DNA from: Endozoicomonadaceae bacterium
GTDB lineage: Bacteria > Pseudomonadota > Gammaproteobacteria > Pseudomonadales > Endozoicomonadaceae
DNA length: 10,249 nucleotides
Direction of reading: 5' to 3'
Assembly: GCA_015163815.1 (NCBI GenBank)
Contig: JAAOIJ010000075.1
Location: forward strand, 1 to 10,249
Below are positions 1 through 7,141 of the stretch, in pieces; position 1 is the first letter of the stretch, and every line of letters starts with the position of its first letter. The notes below the pieces were generated by a model. The model saw nothing but the letters and a program-made list of their open reading frames with translations. It searched no databases and had not been told where the DNA came from. Both the position numbers and the translations under genes were made by a program.

Positions 1-82
1 AAATATTATACCATAATATCATGTGTATATTATTGATCTATATTGTATTTATTAGTTTTTAAAAGCCGACTAAATATGTATT

Positions 83-220
83 GAGACCTTTGCAATAAGC
101 AGCTCAATGAATAATTTATGTGTTTTTTTATTCAAAAAATACATAAATTATTCATTTTTTAAACTATTTCAATAAAAAAGATCATATCAGGAGTCTTTGT
201 TGTCTTATTGCAAAGGTCTC
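83..220. mobile_element. 138-bp miniature inverted-repeat element (MITE-like)
   Basis: The element is bounded by perfect 17-bp terminal inverted repeats: GAGACCTTTGCAATAAG at 83-99 and its exact reverse complement at 204-220. It is too short to encode a protein, so any movement would need a transposase supplied in trans. Inside, a 15-bp perfect inverted repeat (107-121 with 141-155) forms an AT-rich hairpin followed by a run of T. Both ends recur in the window: the left end, inverted, at 9703-9762 and the right end, inverted, at 10163-10185. This shows a repeated family rather than a chance palindrome. No target-site duplication is evident in the flanks (GTATT before, GGGAT after), so the insertion may be old or rearranged. 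The parent insertion-sequence family cannot be assigned with certainty from the ends; an IS5-like element is one guess. Confidence 0.8.
107..155. repeat. Perfect 15-bp inverted repeat (hairpin) inside the miniature element
   Basis: Bases 107-121 (ATGAATAATTTATGT) are exactly reverse-complementary to 141-155. The 19-base spacer itself contains a T run facing an A run (124-129 with 134-139) that could extend the pairing. The right arm is followed by T155-T160, so on the plus strand it resembles a weak intrinsic terminator, although the stem is almost entirely A-T. The partial copy at 9703-9762 retains only one arm. Confidence 0.7.
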
Positions 221-482
221 GGGATATTTTTCATGATCAACCTGCAAAATTGCCAAGAACTTCTTAATGGATACTCAGCTAACATGAAATCAGTAAAGAC
301 ATACCTATATTGACTCTCTCATTCGAGGGTGTTTGTCAGATGATCCATAATCTGTTAGAATAACCAAGAAAGCTTGTTTTGTTTTATGACGAATGGCTCT
401 ATCCATCGCCTATATAAAAAAAATTTTAAGGCTACTGAATAGAATAAAATATAAATCATAAGGTACTCATAAATAATATATT
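221..482 (+). other. Gene-free leader between the miniature element and cdsA
   Basis: Apart from the promoter at 333-361 I see no gene here. In many gammaproteobacteria uppS (undecaprenyl diphosphate synthase) directly precedes cdsA, but no uppS fragment is recognisable. The longest start-to-stop frame noticed is 26 codons, with no ribosome-binding site. No tRNA-like sequence was found. Confidence 0.6.
333..361 (+). promoter_or_regulatory. Candidate sigma-70 promoter for the cdsA operon
   Basis: TTGTCA (333-338) and TAGAAT (356-361) are separated by the optimal 17 bases. A TG dinucleotide at 353-354 makes it an extended -10. Each hexamer matches the consensus at five of six positions. Transcription would begin near 368, giving an untranslated leader of about 115 bases before the cdsA start. 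It lies outside the miniature element, so the operon need not depend on the element for expression. Confidence 0.5.
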
Positions 483-1295
483 ATGCTAAAAACCAGACTC
501 CAAACTGCAGGCATTTTACTCCTAATTATCTTGAGCACTTTATTTGGATTACCCAAACCTTCCTTTTCCATTTTAACAGTCTGCTTTATTTTAGCTGGCT
601 CTTTTGAATGGGCTTATTTATCAGGCTGCCAAACTCATATCACACGCTTACTGTATACCTTCATCACGGCTATCATTTTATTATTCAGTTGTCTCTCAAA
701 TCATCAATCTGTTTTTCTAGGTGCAGGGCTTGCTTGGTGGGGTTTTGCCGCCATTTTATTAGCAAGCTACCCTGCTTGTTTAGTCGTTTGGAAAAAATCA
801 ATCATTCAACTGATAATGGGCTGGTTTGTCTTAATTCCAGCAGGGACAGCGATTTTTTACATAGAACAACAACTACACCACCAATTACTACTCCTCTATT
901 TTTTAGGAGTTGTCGCTTTAACCGATATCGGTGGATTTGTTTTTGGAAACTTGCTTGGAAAACGAAAGTTAGCACCTAACATTAGCCCTAAAAAAACATG
1001 GGAAGGTGTTTTCGGTTCTTTAATTTTAGTCATACTCTATAGCATACTCATTAGCTTGTTTTATCATTACACGTACTGGCATATGATTCTTTTAATCATT
1101 TATAGCAGCCTAATCAGTGTTTTTGCTATTTTAGGCGACTTAATTGAAAGTATGTTTAAACGTGCAAAAGGTATTAAAGATAGTGGCACTTTAATACCAG
1201 GTCATGGGGGTGTATTAGATCGTATTGATAGCTTAAGCGCGGCTGCTCCTATGTTTTGGGCGCTGTTTCCCTTAATGCCTTTTTTATCTAATTAA
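483..1295 (+). CDS. cdsA: Phosphatidate cytidylyltransferase (CDP-diacylglycerol synthase)
   Basis: Integral inner-membrane enzyme that converts phosphatidic acid and CTP into CDP-diacylglycerol and pyrophosphate, the precursor of all major phospholipids. The 270-residue product is close to the E. coli length of 285. The family signature is intact at 223-249: S223, K226-R227, K232-D233, P239, H241-G242-G243, D246-R247 and D249. The conserved cytoplasmic block at 145-175 is also present (TDIGG, then SPKKTWEG at 168-175). Several hydrophobic segments occur from residue 8 onward. The MLKTRLQTAG start matches the usual CdsA N-terminus, although no good Shine-Dalgarno is seen (an AAGG lies about 20 bases upstream, too far). 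It is the first gene of the run; cmoA starts one base after its stop. The expected upstream partner uppS is absent. Confidence 0.97.
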   Translation: MLKTRLQTAGILLLIILSTLFGLPKPSFSILTVCFILAGSFEWAYLSGCQTHITRLLYTFITAIILLFSCLSNHQSVFLGAGLAWWGFAAILLASYPACLVVWKKSIIQLIMGWFVLIPAGTAIFYIEQQLHHQLLLLYFLGVVALTDIGGFVFGNLLGKRKLAPNISPKKTWEGVFGSLILVILYSILISLFYHYTYWHMILLIIYSSLISVFAILGDLIESMFKRAKGIKDSGTLIPGHGGVLDRIDSLSAAAPMFWALFPLMPFLSN

Positions 1296-1296
1296 C

Positions 1297-2019
1297 ATGA
1301 ATGATGCTATTGACACCTTATACGCTAAAAAACTAGATATTATTCCAGACTTTCAATTTGACGAACTGGTTGCTCAGGTGTTTGATAATATGATCACTCG
1401 CTCAGTTCCTGGATATGAAGCATTACTCAACTGTTTAACCTTAATAGCACAAAAATACGTCAAACCAAATACCAATGTATATGATTTAGGCTGCTCACTT
1501 GGAAAAGCCACTTTAGCAATACAGTCTGGCATTATCAATGTTAATTGTCATATTATAGGACTTGATAAGTCCATCGCTATGATTCAACGTTGTCAAGCGA
1601 TCCCTATGCAACAAAAGCCACCTATTACCTTTATACAAGCCAATATTTGCCAAACCCCCTTAACACTCGCTTCTATGATTGTACTCAATTTTACATTACA
1701 ATTTATTCCAATAACACAAAGAACAGCCTTATTAGAAAAAATATACCAAGCTTTAATCCCAGGAAGTGCTTTGATTATCTCAGAAAAACTGCAATTTTCA
1801 TATGAAAAACAAGCTATATTAGATTCATTGCATCAAGCTTATAAGCAACAGAATCATTATTCTGATCTAGAAATATCGCAAAAAAGAGAAGCCATTGCTA
1901 ATCAATTAATTCCTGAAACACTCAATACGCATACAGAACGCTTAAAAAAAATAGGCTTTAAAACAATTACTGTCTTTTTTCAACATTTTAACTTTATCTC
2001 TATGCTTGCTATTAAATGA
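1297..2019 (+). CDS. cmoA: Carboxy-S-adenosyl-L-methionine synthase
   Basis: Makes carboxy-SAM from SAM and prephenate, the carboxymethyl donor that CmoB uses to form 5-oxyacetyl (cmo5) uridine at tRNA position 34. The product has 240 residues (E. coli 247). It shows the class I methyltransferase glycine motif VYDLGCSLG (61-69), the acidic residue after strand 2 (D90), and the CmoA-specific stretches RSVPGY (35-40), NFTLQF (131-136) and LEISQKR (191-197). R197 aligns with E. coli R199, which contacts the donor carboxylate. The start codon follows the cdsA stop by one base and no Shine-Dalgarno is visible, implying translational coupling. It overlaps cmoB by four bases (ATGA). CmoA next to CmoB is a common gammaproteobacterial arrangement, but finding the pair between cdsA and rseP is not the enterobacterial order. 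Confidence 0.97.
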   Translation: MNDAIDTLYAKKLDIIPDFQFDELVAQVFDNMITRSVPGYEALLNCLTLIAQKYVKPNTNVYDLGCSLGKATLAIQSGIINVNCHIIGLDKSIAMIQRCQAIPMQQKPPITFIQANICQTPLTLASMIVLNFTLQFIPITQRTALLEKIYQALIPGSALIISEKLQFSYEKQAILDSLHQAYKQQNHYSDLEISQKREAIANQLIPETLNTHTERLKKIGFKTITVFFQHFNFISMLAIK

Positions 2020-3011
2020 CCGTCTTACCTTTCTGTTTCACCGCTTTTTTTGAATGGCTTCAAACATCTGATTGGTCAAATCATCAGCAAGTTATCGAGC
2101 ATCATCTTTATCAACGACTCTCTCTTAATCCACCGGGAGATATGGAATATTGGTGTCAAGCAATCAGGAATTTACCTTTGATTTCAGTTGATAAAGTTAC
2201 CTTAAATACAGACGCACCAGCAGTCACAACAAAACAAACTTTATTTGCTGTGCAAAAAAAACAATTAAATACAAATTTAATGGCACTCAAACCTTGGAGG
2301 AAAGGCCCTTTTTCATTTTTTGAAACCATGATTGACTCAGAATGGCGTTCTAATTTGAAATGGAATCGCATTGCTTCACATCTAGACGATTTAAGTTACC
2401 GTACTGTCGTTGACATTGGCTGCGGGTCTGGTTATCATGCTTGGCGATTACTAGGCGATAGCGCTAAACGTGTAATAGGCGTTGACCCGTCTATCTTGTT
2501 TTTGTCACAATTTACAGCATTTAAAAAATATGCAGGGGATGCTTTACCGATTGATTTTTTACCGATGAAATTAGATGACTTACCCTATCATCAGGCAATC
2601 TGTGAAACAGCCCTTTCTATGGGAGTATTATACCACCAAAGATCACCTATAACACACTTAGAACAAATGTTCTCTATCATCAAACCAAAAGGACAATTGA
2701 TTTTGGAAACATTAATTATTGAAGGAGATAAAAATACAGTACTCATGCCGCATGCTAGGTATGCCGCTATGCGTAATGTTTGGTTTATTCCTTCAATTGC
2801 TCACTTGATCATTTGGTTAACACGAGTTGGCTTTGAATCTATTCAAATCATTGATATTACAGCCACATCTTGTGAAGAACAACGAAGTACCGATTGGATG
2901 ACCTTTCACTCCTTAGCTAACTACCTTAACCCTGAAGATGCAACACAAACAATTGAAGGGTACCACGCGCCTTTAAGAGCTGTCCTGAAAGCTAAAAAAC
3001 CAAAAAATTAA
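2016..3011 (+). CDS. cmoB: tRNA U34 carboxymethyltransferase
   Basis: Transfers the carboxymethyl group from carboxy-SAM to 5-hydroxyuridine at the wobble position, broadening decoding by tRNAs for Val, Ala, Ser, Pro, Leu and Thr. The product has 331 residues (E. coli 323). Conserved blocks appear in order: PWRKGPF (93-99), the SAM motif DIGCGSGYH (133-141), SMGVLYH (201-207), YAAMRN (249-254), EEQR (287-290) with DWM (293-295), and EGY-x-AP-x-RAVL near the C-terminus. K96, Y206 and R321 align with E. coli K91, Y200 and R315, which bind the donor carboxylate, so the enzyme looks competent. Its ATG overlaps the cmoA stop (2016-2019) and no Shine-Dalgarno is seen, so coupled translation is likely. 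It ends 70 bases before rseP. Confidence 0.97.
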   Translation: MTVLPFCFTAFFEWLQTSDWSNHQQVIEHHLYQRLSLNPPGDMEYWCQAIRNLPLISVDKVTLNTDAPAVTTKQTLFAVQKKQLNTNLMALKPWRKGPFSFFETMIDSEWRSNLKWNRIASHLDDLSYRTVVDIGCGSGYHAWRLLGDSAKRVIGVDPSILFLSQFTAFKKYAGDALPIDFLPMKLDDLPYHQAICETALSMGVLYHQRSPITHLEQMFSIIKPKGQLILETLIIEGDKNTVLMPHARYAAMRNVWFIPSIAHLIIWLTRVGFESIQIIDITATSCEEQRSTDWMTFHSLANYLNPEDATQTIEGYHAPLRAVLKAKKPKN

Positions 3012-3081
3012 ATACCTATATTTATTATTTTTTAAAATATGATACTCTATTAATTGACATCTATCAGAGTTAAAAAATCAT

Positions 3082-4434
3082 ATGGATATTCTACATAATA
3101 TATTCTCTTTTATTATAACGTTAAGCATTTTAGTCACGATTCATGAATTTGGTCATTTTTGGATGGCTCGAAAACAAGGCGTAAAAGTACTTCGTTTTAG
3201 CTTAGGTTTTGGGAAAATATTATGGCATTGGCATGATCGACATCAAACAGAATATGCTATTTCTCTCATCCCTTTGGGAGGGTATATTAAAATGCTAGAT
3301 GAGAGAGAAGCACCTGTTTCTCAAGACAATTTACCTTTTACTTTTAATAGAAAATCACTGTGGGCTCGAACCACCATTGTTTTAGCTGGGCCTTTAGCAA
3401 ATTTTATATTAGCTATCTTTGCATTGTGGTTGATGTATTTACTAGGCTTTACTGTTCTTTCTCCAATTACAGGCGACATTATCGATCATTCTCCTGCAAA
3501 GAACGCCGGGATGCAATCTAATGAGAAAATTCTCTCTATTCATGAAAAAAAAACAACATCATGGCAAGATGTCCAAATTGCTTTAGCTCATCAAGTCGGT
3601 CAAACAACACCTTTTCATATTGTCACACAAGCAACACAAACTGAAAAACAATATACTGTTACCATTCAAAACTGGCCTAGCGATATAACTCAGATCTCTC
3701 TTCTAGAAGTATTAGGGGTTAATATTTGGGCTCCTAAACCTGCTGCAGTGATTGGCAGAGTGCTGACTGGATACCCCGCAGAAAAATCTGGATTACAAGC
3801 AGGAGATCGTATTACACATTTCAATGAAGTCCCAGTCAACAACTGGATCAATATGGCTGAAATGATATCTAAACATCCTAATAAGCTCATAAAACTCAAA
3901 ATCATAAGAAATAATCAACCTGATGAATTGCAGCTTATCATTGCTGAAAACACACTAGACAATCAAGAAACAGTAGGATTCATAGGAGCAGAAGCACAAC
4001 CTGTATCCTGGCCTGATACCCATCTCACGGTCTTATCTAGAAATCCATTCATAGCACTCAAAAAAGCCATCACAGATACTTGGGAGTTAACCTGTCTAAC
4101 AACCAATACTATTTTCAAAATGATAGGTGGATTACTCTCTTTAGATAATCTAAGCGGCCCCATTGCTATTGCACAAATTGCAAGTAACTCTTTGAATAAT
4201 GGATTAAAAAGCTTTTTATATTTTCTTGCATTATTAAGCATTAGTTTAGGTGTTATTAATTTATTACCCATCCCAACACTCGACGGAGGACATCTGCTAT
4301 ACTACGCTCTTGAGTTAATTAGAGGACGCCCTATTTCAGAAAAAGTGCAAATTTTTTGCTTAAGAATTGGGCTAGTCTGTATTTTATGTGTTATGATTTT
4401 ATCAATTTACAATGATCTTAATCGAATTTGGTAA
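3082..4434 (+). CDS. rseP: RseP-type site-2 intramembrane zinc metalloprotease
   Basis: Inner-membrane protease that cuts transmembrane segments of substrates already trimmed on the periplasmic side. In E. coli these are the anti-sigma factor RseA, which releases sigma-E, and remnant signal peptides. At 450 residues it equals the E. coli length. The zinc motif HEFGH is at 21-25 in the first membrane helix, and the third ligand motif LDGG is near the C-terminus, with D401 in the usual N-x-x-P-x-P-x-LDGG context. Two periplasmic PDZ domains lie between: the first around 131-200 (GDIIDHSPAKNAGM), the second around 221-290 (AVIGRVLTGYPAEKSGL). Further hydrophobic helices are near 100-120 and 370-445. 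The ribosome-binding site is weak (AGAG about 12 bases upstream). It is followed by bamA as in most proteobacteria, but preceded by cmoB rather than dxr. Whether RseA and sigma-E exist in this organism cannot be seen here. Confidence 0.97.
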   Translation: MDILHNIFSFIITLSILVTIHEFGHFWMARKQGVKVLRFSLGFGKILWHWHDRHQTEYAISLIPLGGYIKMLDEREAPVSQDNLPFTFNRKSLWARTTIVLAGPLANFILAIFALWLMYLLGFTVLSPITGDIIDHSPAKNAGMQSNEKILSIHEKKTTSWQDVQIALAHQVGQTTPFHIVTQATQTEKQYTVTIQNWPSDITQISLLEVLGVNIWAPKPAAVIGRVLTGYPAEKSGLQAGDRITHFNEVPVNNWINMAEMISKHPNKLIKLKIIRNNQPDELQLIIAENTLDNQETVGFIGAEAQPVSWPDTHLTVLSRNPFIALKKAITDTWELTCLTTNTIFKMIGGLLSLDNLSGPIAIAQIASNSLNNGLKSFLYFLALLSISLGVINLLPIPTLDGGHLLYYALELIRGRPISEKVQIFCLRIGLVCILCVMILSIYNDLNRIW

Positions 4435-4447
4435 TCTGATGCACTTT

Positions 4448-4466
4448 ATTGGAAGCCAATTTTTTT
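4448..4466 (+). terminator. Weak intrinsic terminator candidate after rseP
   Basis: ATTGG (4448-4452) pairs with CCAAT (4456-4460) across a three-base loop, followed by TTTTTT (4461-4466). The position 13 bases after the rseP stop is right, but a 5-bp stem is marginal. If real it would attenuate read-through into bamA. Confidence 0.35.
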
Positions 4467-4506
4467 ATTCATTTTTAATATGTTATTGATTTTTCATCAA
4501 ATTGAG

Positions 4507-4534
4507 TTGACTAAATCCATTATATATTTTAAAT
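4507..4534 (+). promoter_or_regulatory. Possible promoter upstream of bamA
   Basis: TTGACT (4507-4512) and TTAAAT (4529-4534) are 16 bases apart, five and four matches to sigma-70 consensus. The 124-base rseP-bamA gap, with a terminator-like stem before it, makes a separate bamA promoter reasonable. Such AT-rich sequence throws up chance matches, and I see no sigma-E type promoter (GAACTT/TCTGA), which drives bamA in E. coli. Confidence 0.25.
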
Positions 4535-4558
4535 CATTTTTTTAAGTTTTGTTATCAT

Positions 4559-6937
4559 ATGAAAAATATAACACACATTTTAATTTATTTTATTTTTTTA
4601 TACGCCTTAAACATCACGCACGTCAATGCTTTTATCGTTAAAAAAATTAAAATAGAAGGATTACAGCGATTATCATTTGATACCGTATATAATAAGATTC
4701 CCATCAAAATTGGTGAATCTGTCAATGAATTCGATATAGAAAAAGCGATCAAAGCCATTTTCTCTATGGATCATTTTAGTAATGTTCAGCATATACAGGA
4801 CACAGAAGAAAAGAATACACTTATTTTCAAAGTATATGAACACCCTACTATTAGTAAAATAAAATTTGAAGGCAATCGCAGTATATCTCGCGATCAACTA
4901 AAAAAAATTCTGATTAACGCCTCTCTCTCTGACGGAGATCTATTTCGCCCAAATACTTTACATGAACTCCAAAAAGCACTGGCCATGCAATACTATGCAC
5001 AAGGTCGATACAATGCACAAATTGAACCGAAAATCACACATGAACCAAAAAATAAAATTAAAATTAATCTGGTGATTAAAGAAGGCGACCCAACGACTGT
5101 TCAAAATATCAATATTGTAGGGGCTCAAGCTTTTAAAAAACAAACCTTATTAAAATTAATGCCATTGACAACCAAACAGTGGAATTCTTTGTTTCTCAAA
5201 AATCATGAATATTCCAGCTCTAAATTACAAAACTCGACTGAAGCTTTGAAAGCACATTATTTAAACCATGGCTATATTAACTTTGAAGTTTTGTCTACCC
5301 AAGTCGCCATTAGTCCAGATAAAAAAAGCATGTATATTACAATTAACATCAATGAAAATAAACAATATATTGTTAAGAATATACAATTAATAGGTGACTT
5401 TGTTCGTGAAAAAAATTTAGACTCACTCCTCACGATAAAAAAAGATCAACTATTCTCTCAACAAGATATTACCCAGACTTCTTTAAATATAACCCATAAA
5501 TTAGGAGAAATAGGTTACATCTTGTCCTCTGTTAAACCTACTTTTGATATCGACCATCAATCTAATACAGTCGACATTACACTAGAAGTTATTTCAAATA
5601 AAGCCTTTTATGTTCGCTATATCAACTTCCATACCGATACCAATAAAACAAGAGATGAAGTGTGTAGACGAGAAATGAGACAACTTGAAGGTGCTATAGC
5701 AGAATCAAAAAATATTGCTTTATCAACACTTCGCCTTAATCAATTAGGGTTTTTTAAAGAAGTATGGCTAACAAAAACACCTGTTCCAAATACTGATAAT
5801 CAAGTTGATTTAAATTATCAAATGCAAGAAAGTCAATCAGGAAAAATAAACCTGGAAGCAGGATACGCACCATCACAAGGCCTGATGCTAGGAATCTCTG
5901 CACATAAAAATAATTTTCTAGGTACTGGAAAAACAATAGGAAGTGAGATACAAGGTGGCAAACAACATAAAACAATCAATTTTCATTATTTTGAACCTTA
6001 CTTTACGGCCAATGGAATCAGTCAAGGCTTAAACTTTTCTTATAATCACACCCAAAAAAATGAAAAATTCTCGCCAACTACATATCATGTCAATCGCATG
6101 AGTTTCATGAATCAATTTAGCTATCCGCTTTCCAATATTACACGATTATCTCTTGCTTTTGGTTTATCTAAGACTGAGATACTAAATGCCACTAGCAATA
6201 TCCCTTTTATTCTTGATTTCTTTAAAAAATACCCCTCTAAATTTCAGACATTTTCAACAACTTTATCTTGGAGTCAATTTGCACTCAACTATGCAGTACT
6301 CCCAACATCTGGTTTTCAGCAAAATATCATTGCTAGCCTTGATTTGTCCTCTAAAAGCGCAGCCAATGTCTATAAATTAATATATAAAGGGAGTTATTTG
6401 AAAAAATTATCCAGCAATTTCTCACTAAAATGCAGCCTAAATCTCAATTATGCTAATACTTTTTTCAATTCAAAAGAATTTCCATTCTATGATCACTTTA
6501 CACTCGGCGGCATTCACTCCATGCGTGGTTTTGAAGCCATGGGACTACAAGCAAATGGTCTTAGGGGATATCATATTAGACTAGGAGGAAATGTTTCTAC
6601 ACAAGGGACACTTGCTGTTGTCTTTCCTATTCCTTTCTTAACAAAATATGAAAGATCATTACAAGCTCAAGTATTTGTAGACGTAGGCAACGTTTGGTCC
6701 AGCACTGTACCTGAGTCAAAAGTGATTAAAACTAAAAATCTCTTGAATAATGCTACTGAAAGCGAAGTTAACTTTCAAACACTCAACATAAGTCCAGGGA
6801 TTCGTTGTAGCGCAGGCATTGCGCTCACTTGGATTACATTTATAGGCCCTATATCTGTTAGCTTCGCAAAAACAATTAAAAAACAACCCAATGATGAGAC
6901 AAAGATATTTCAAATGGCTTTAGGGCATTCTTTTTAA
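4559..6937 (+). CDS. bamA: Outer membrane beta-barrel assembly protein BamA
   Basis: Central insertase of the BAM complex, folding beta-barrel proteins into the outer membrane (Omp85 family). The product has 792 residues (E. coli 810). A signal peptide spans 1-24 with a likely cut after VNA. Five periplasmic POTRA domains follow, roughly 26-95, 96-176, 179-268, 271-346 and 349-423. POTRA5 contains the conserved REMRQLEG (371-378). The 16-strand barrel occupies about 424-792; it opens with the family block KNNFLGTG (450-457), carries the loop-6 motif as MRGF (655-658, usually VRGF), and ends in a terminal phenylalanine (GHSF), the normal outer-membrane beta-signal. Only a weak ribosome-binding site precedes the ATG. 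rseP-bamA is ancestral order, but the genes normally downstream (skp, lpxD, fabZ, lpxA) are missing; a convergent accessory gene follows instead. Confidence 0.96.
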   Translation: MKNITHILIYFIFLYALNITHVNAFIVKKIKIEGLQRLSFDTVYNKIPIKIGESVNEFDIEKAIKAIFSMDHFSNVQHIQDTEEKNTLIFKVYEHPTISKIKFEGNRSISRDQLKKILINASLSDGDLFRPNTLHELQKALAMQYYAQGRYNAQIEPKITHEPKNKIKINLVIKEGDPTTVQNINIVGAQAFKKQTLLKLMPLTTKQWNSLFLKNHEYSSSKLQNSTEALKAHYLNHGYINFEVLSTQVAISPDKKSMYITININENKQYIVKNIQLIGDFVREKNLDSLLTIKKDQLFSQQDITQTSLNITHKLGEIGYILSSVKPTFDIDHQSNTVDITLEVISNKAFYVRYINFHTDTNKTRDEVCRREMRQLEGAIAESKNIALSTLRLNQLGFFKEVWLTKTPVPNTDNQVDLNYQMQESQSGKINLEAGYAPSQGLMLGISAHKNNFLGTGKTIGSEIQGGKQHKTINFHYFEPYFTANGISQGLNFSYNHTQKNEKFSPTTYHVNRMSFMNQFSYPLSNITRLSLAFGLSKTEILNATSNIPFILDFFKKYPSKFQTFSTTLSWSQFALNYAVLPTSGFQQNIIASLDLSSKSAANVYKLIYKGSYLKKLSSNFSLKCSLNLNYANTFFNSKEFPFYDHFTLGGIHSMRGFEAMGLQANGLRGYHIRLGGNVSTQGTLAVVFPIPFLTKYERSLQAQVFVDVGNVWSSTVPESKVIKTKNLLNNATESEVNFQTLNISPGIRCSAGIALTWITFIGPISVSFAKTIKKQPNDETKIFQMALGHSF

Positions 6938-6971
6938 ATGCCTCCTCTCAATTGATACATCATGCTTTATC

Positions 6972-7003
6972 TTGAATAAAACATGACCCGCTGTTTTATT
7001 CAA
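6972..7003. terminator. Hairpin between convergent bamA and the repeat-protein gene
   Basis: TTGAATAAAACA (6972-6983) and TGTTTTATTCAA (6992-7003) form a perfect 12-bp inverted repeat with an 8-base loop. Its position, 34 bases after the bamA stop and between converging genes, suits a bidirectional terminator. However, the stem is AT-rich and neither side has a clear T tract, so it may instead stabilise the 3' ends or depend on Rho. Confidence 0.4.
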
Positions 7004-7141
7004 ATCAACATATTGACTGATGCATGACCATTTTTTCACTATGTTATATCTAGATCTCCTGCCTTGATATCAACAGACAGTTATCCAATATTATGAAAAA
7101 AATAACATCGCTATCTCTTCAATCAATTCAAATATCTTGAT

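Noticed and set aside
3..19. AT palindrome ATATTAT-ACC-ATAATAT near the left edge, loosely resembling sequence at 9774-9790
   Set aside because: Pure AT sequence with mismatched distances to the element ends; chance similarity is likely in DNA this AT-rich.
233..313. 26-codon ORF on the plus strand upstream of cdsA
   Set aside because: No convincing ribosome-binding site, no recognisable similarity, and a length expected by chance.
3054..3082. Perfect TTGACA upstream of rseP suggesting a promoter
   Set aside because: A -10 at proper spacing would fall on ATCATA overlapping the start codon, a poor match that would require a leaderless message.
4559..6937. Several minus-strand and alternate-frame ORFs of 60-75 codons inside bamA
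   Set aside because: They are shadows of a well-supported long coding region and lack ribosome-binding sites or recognisable products.
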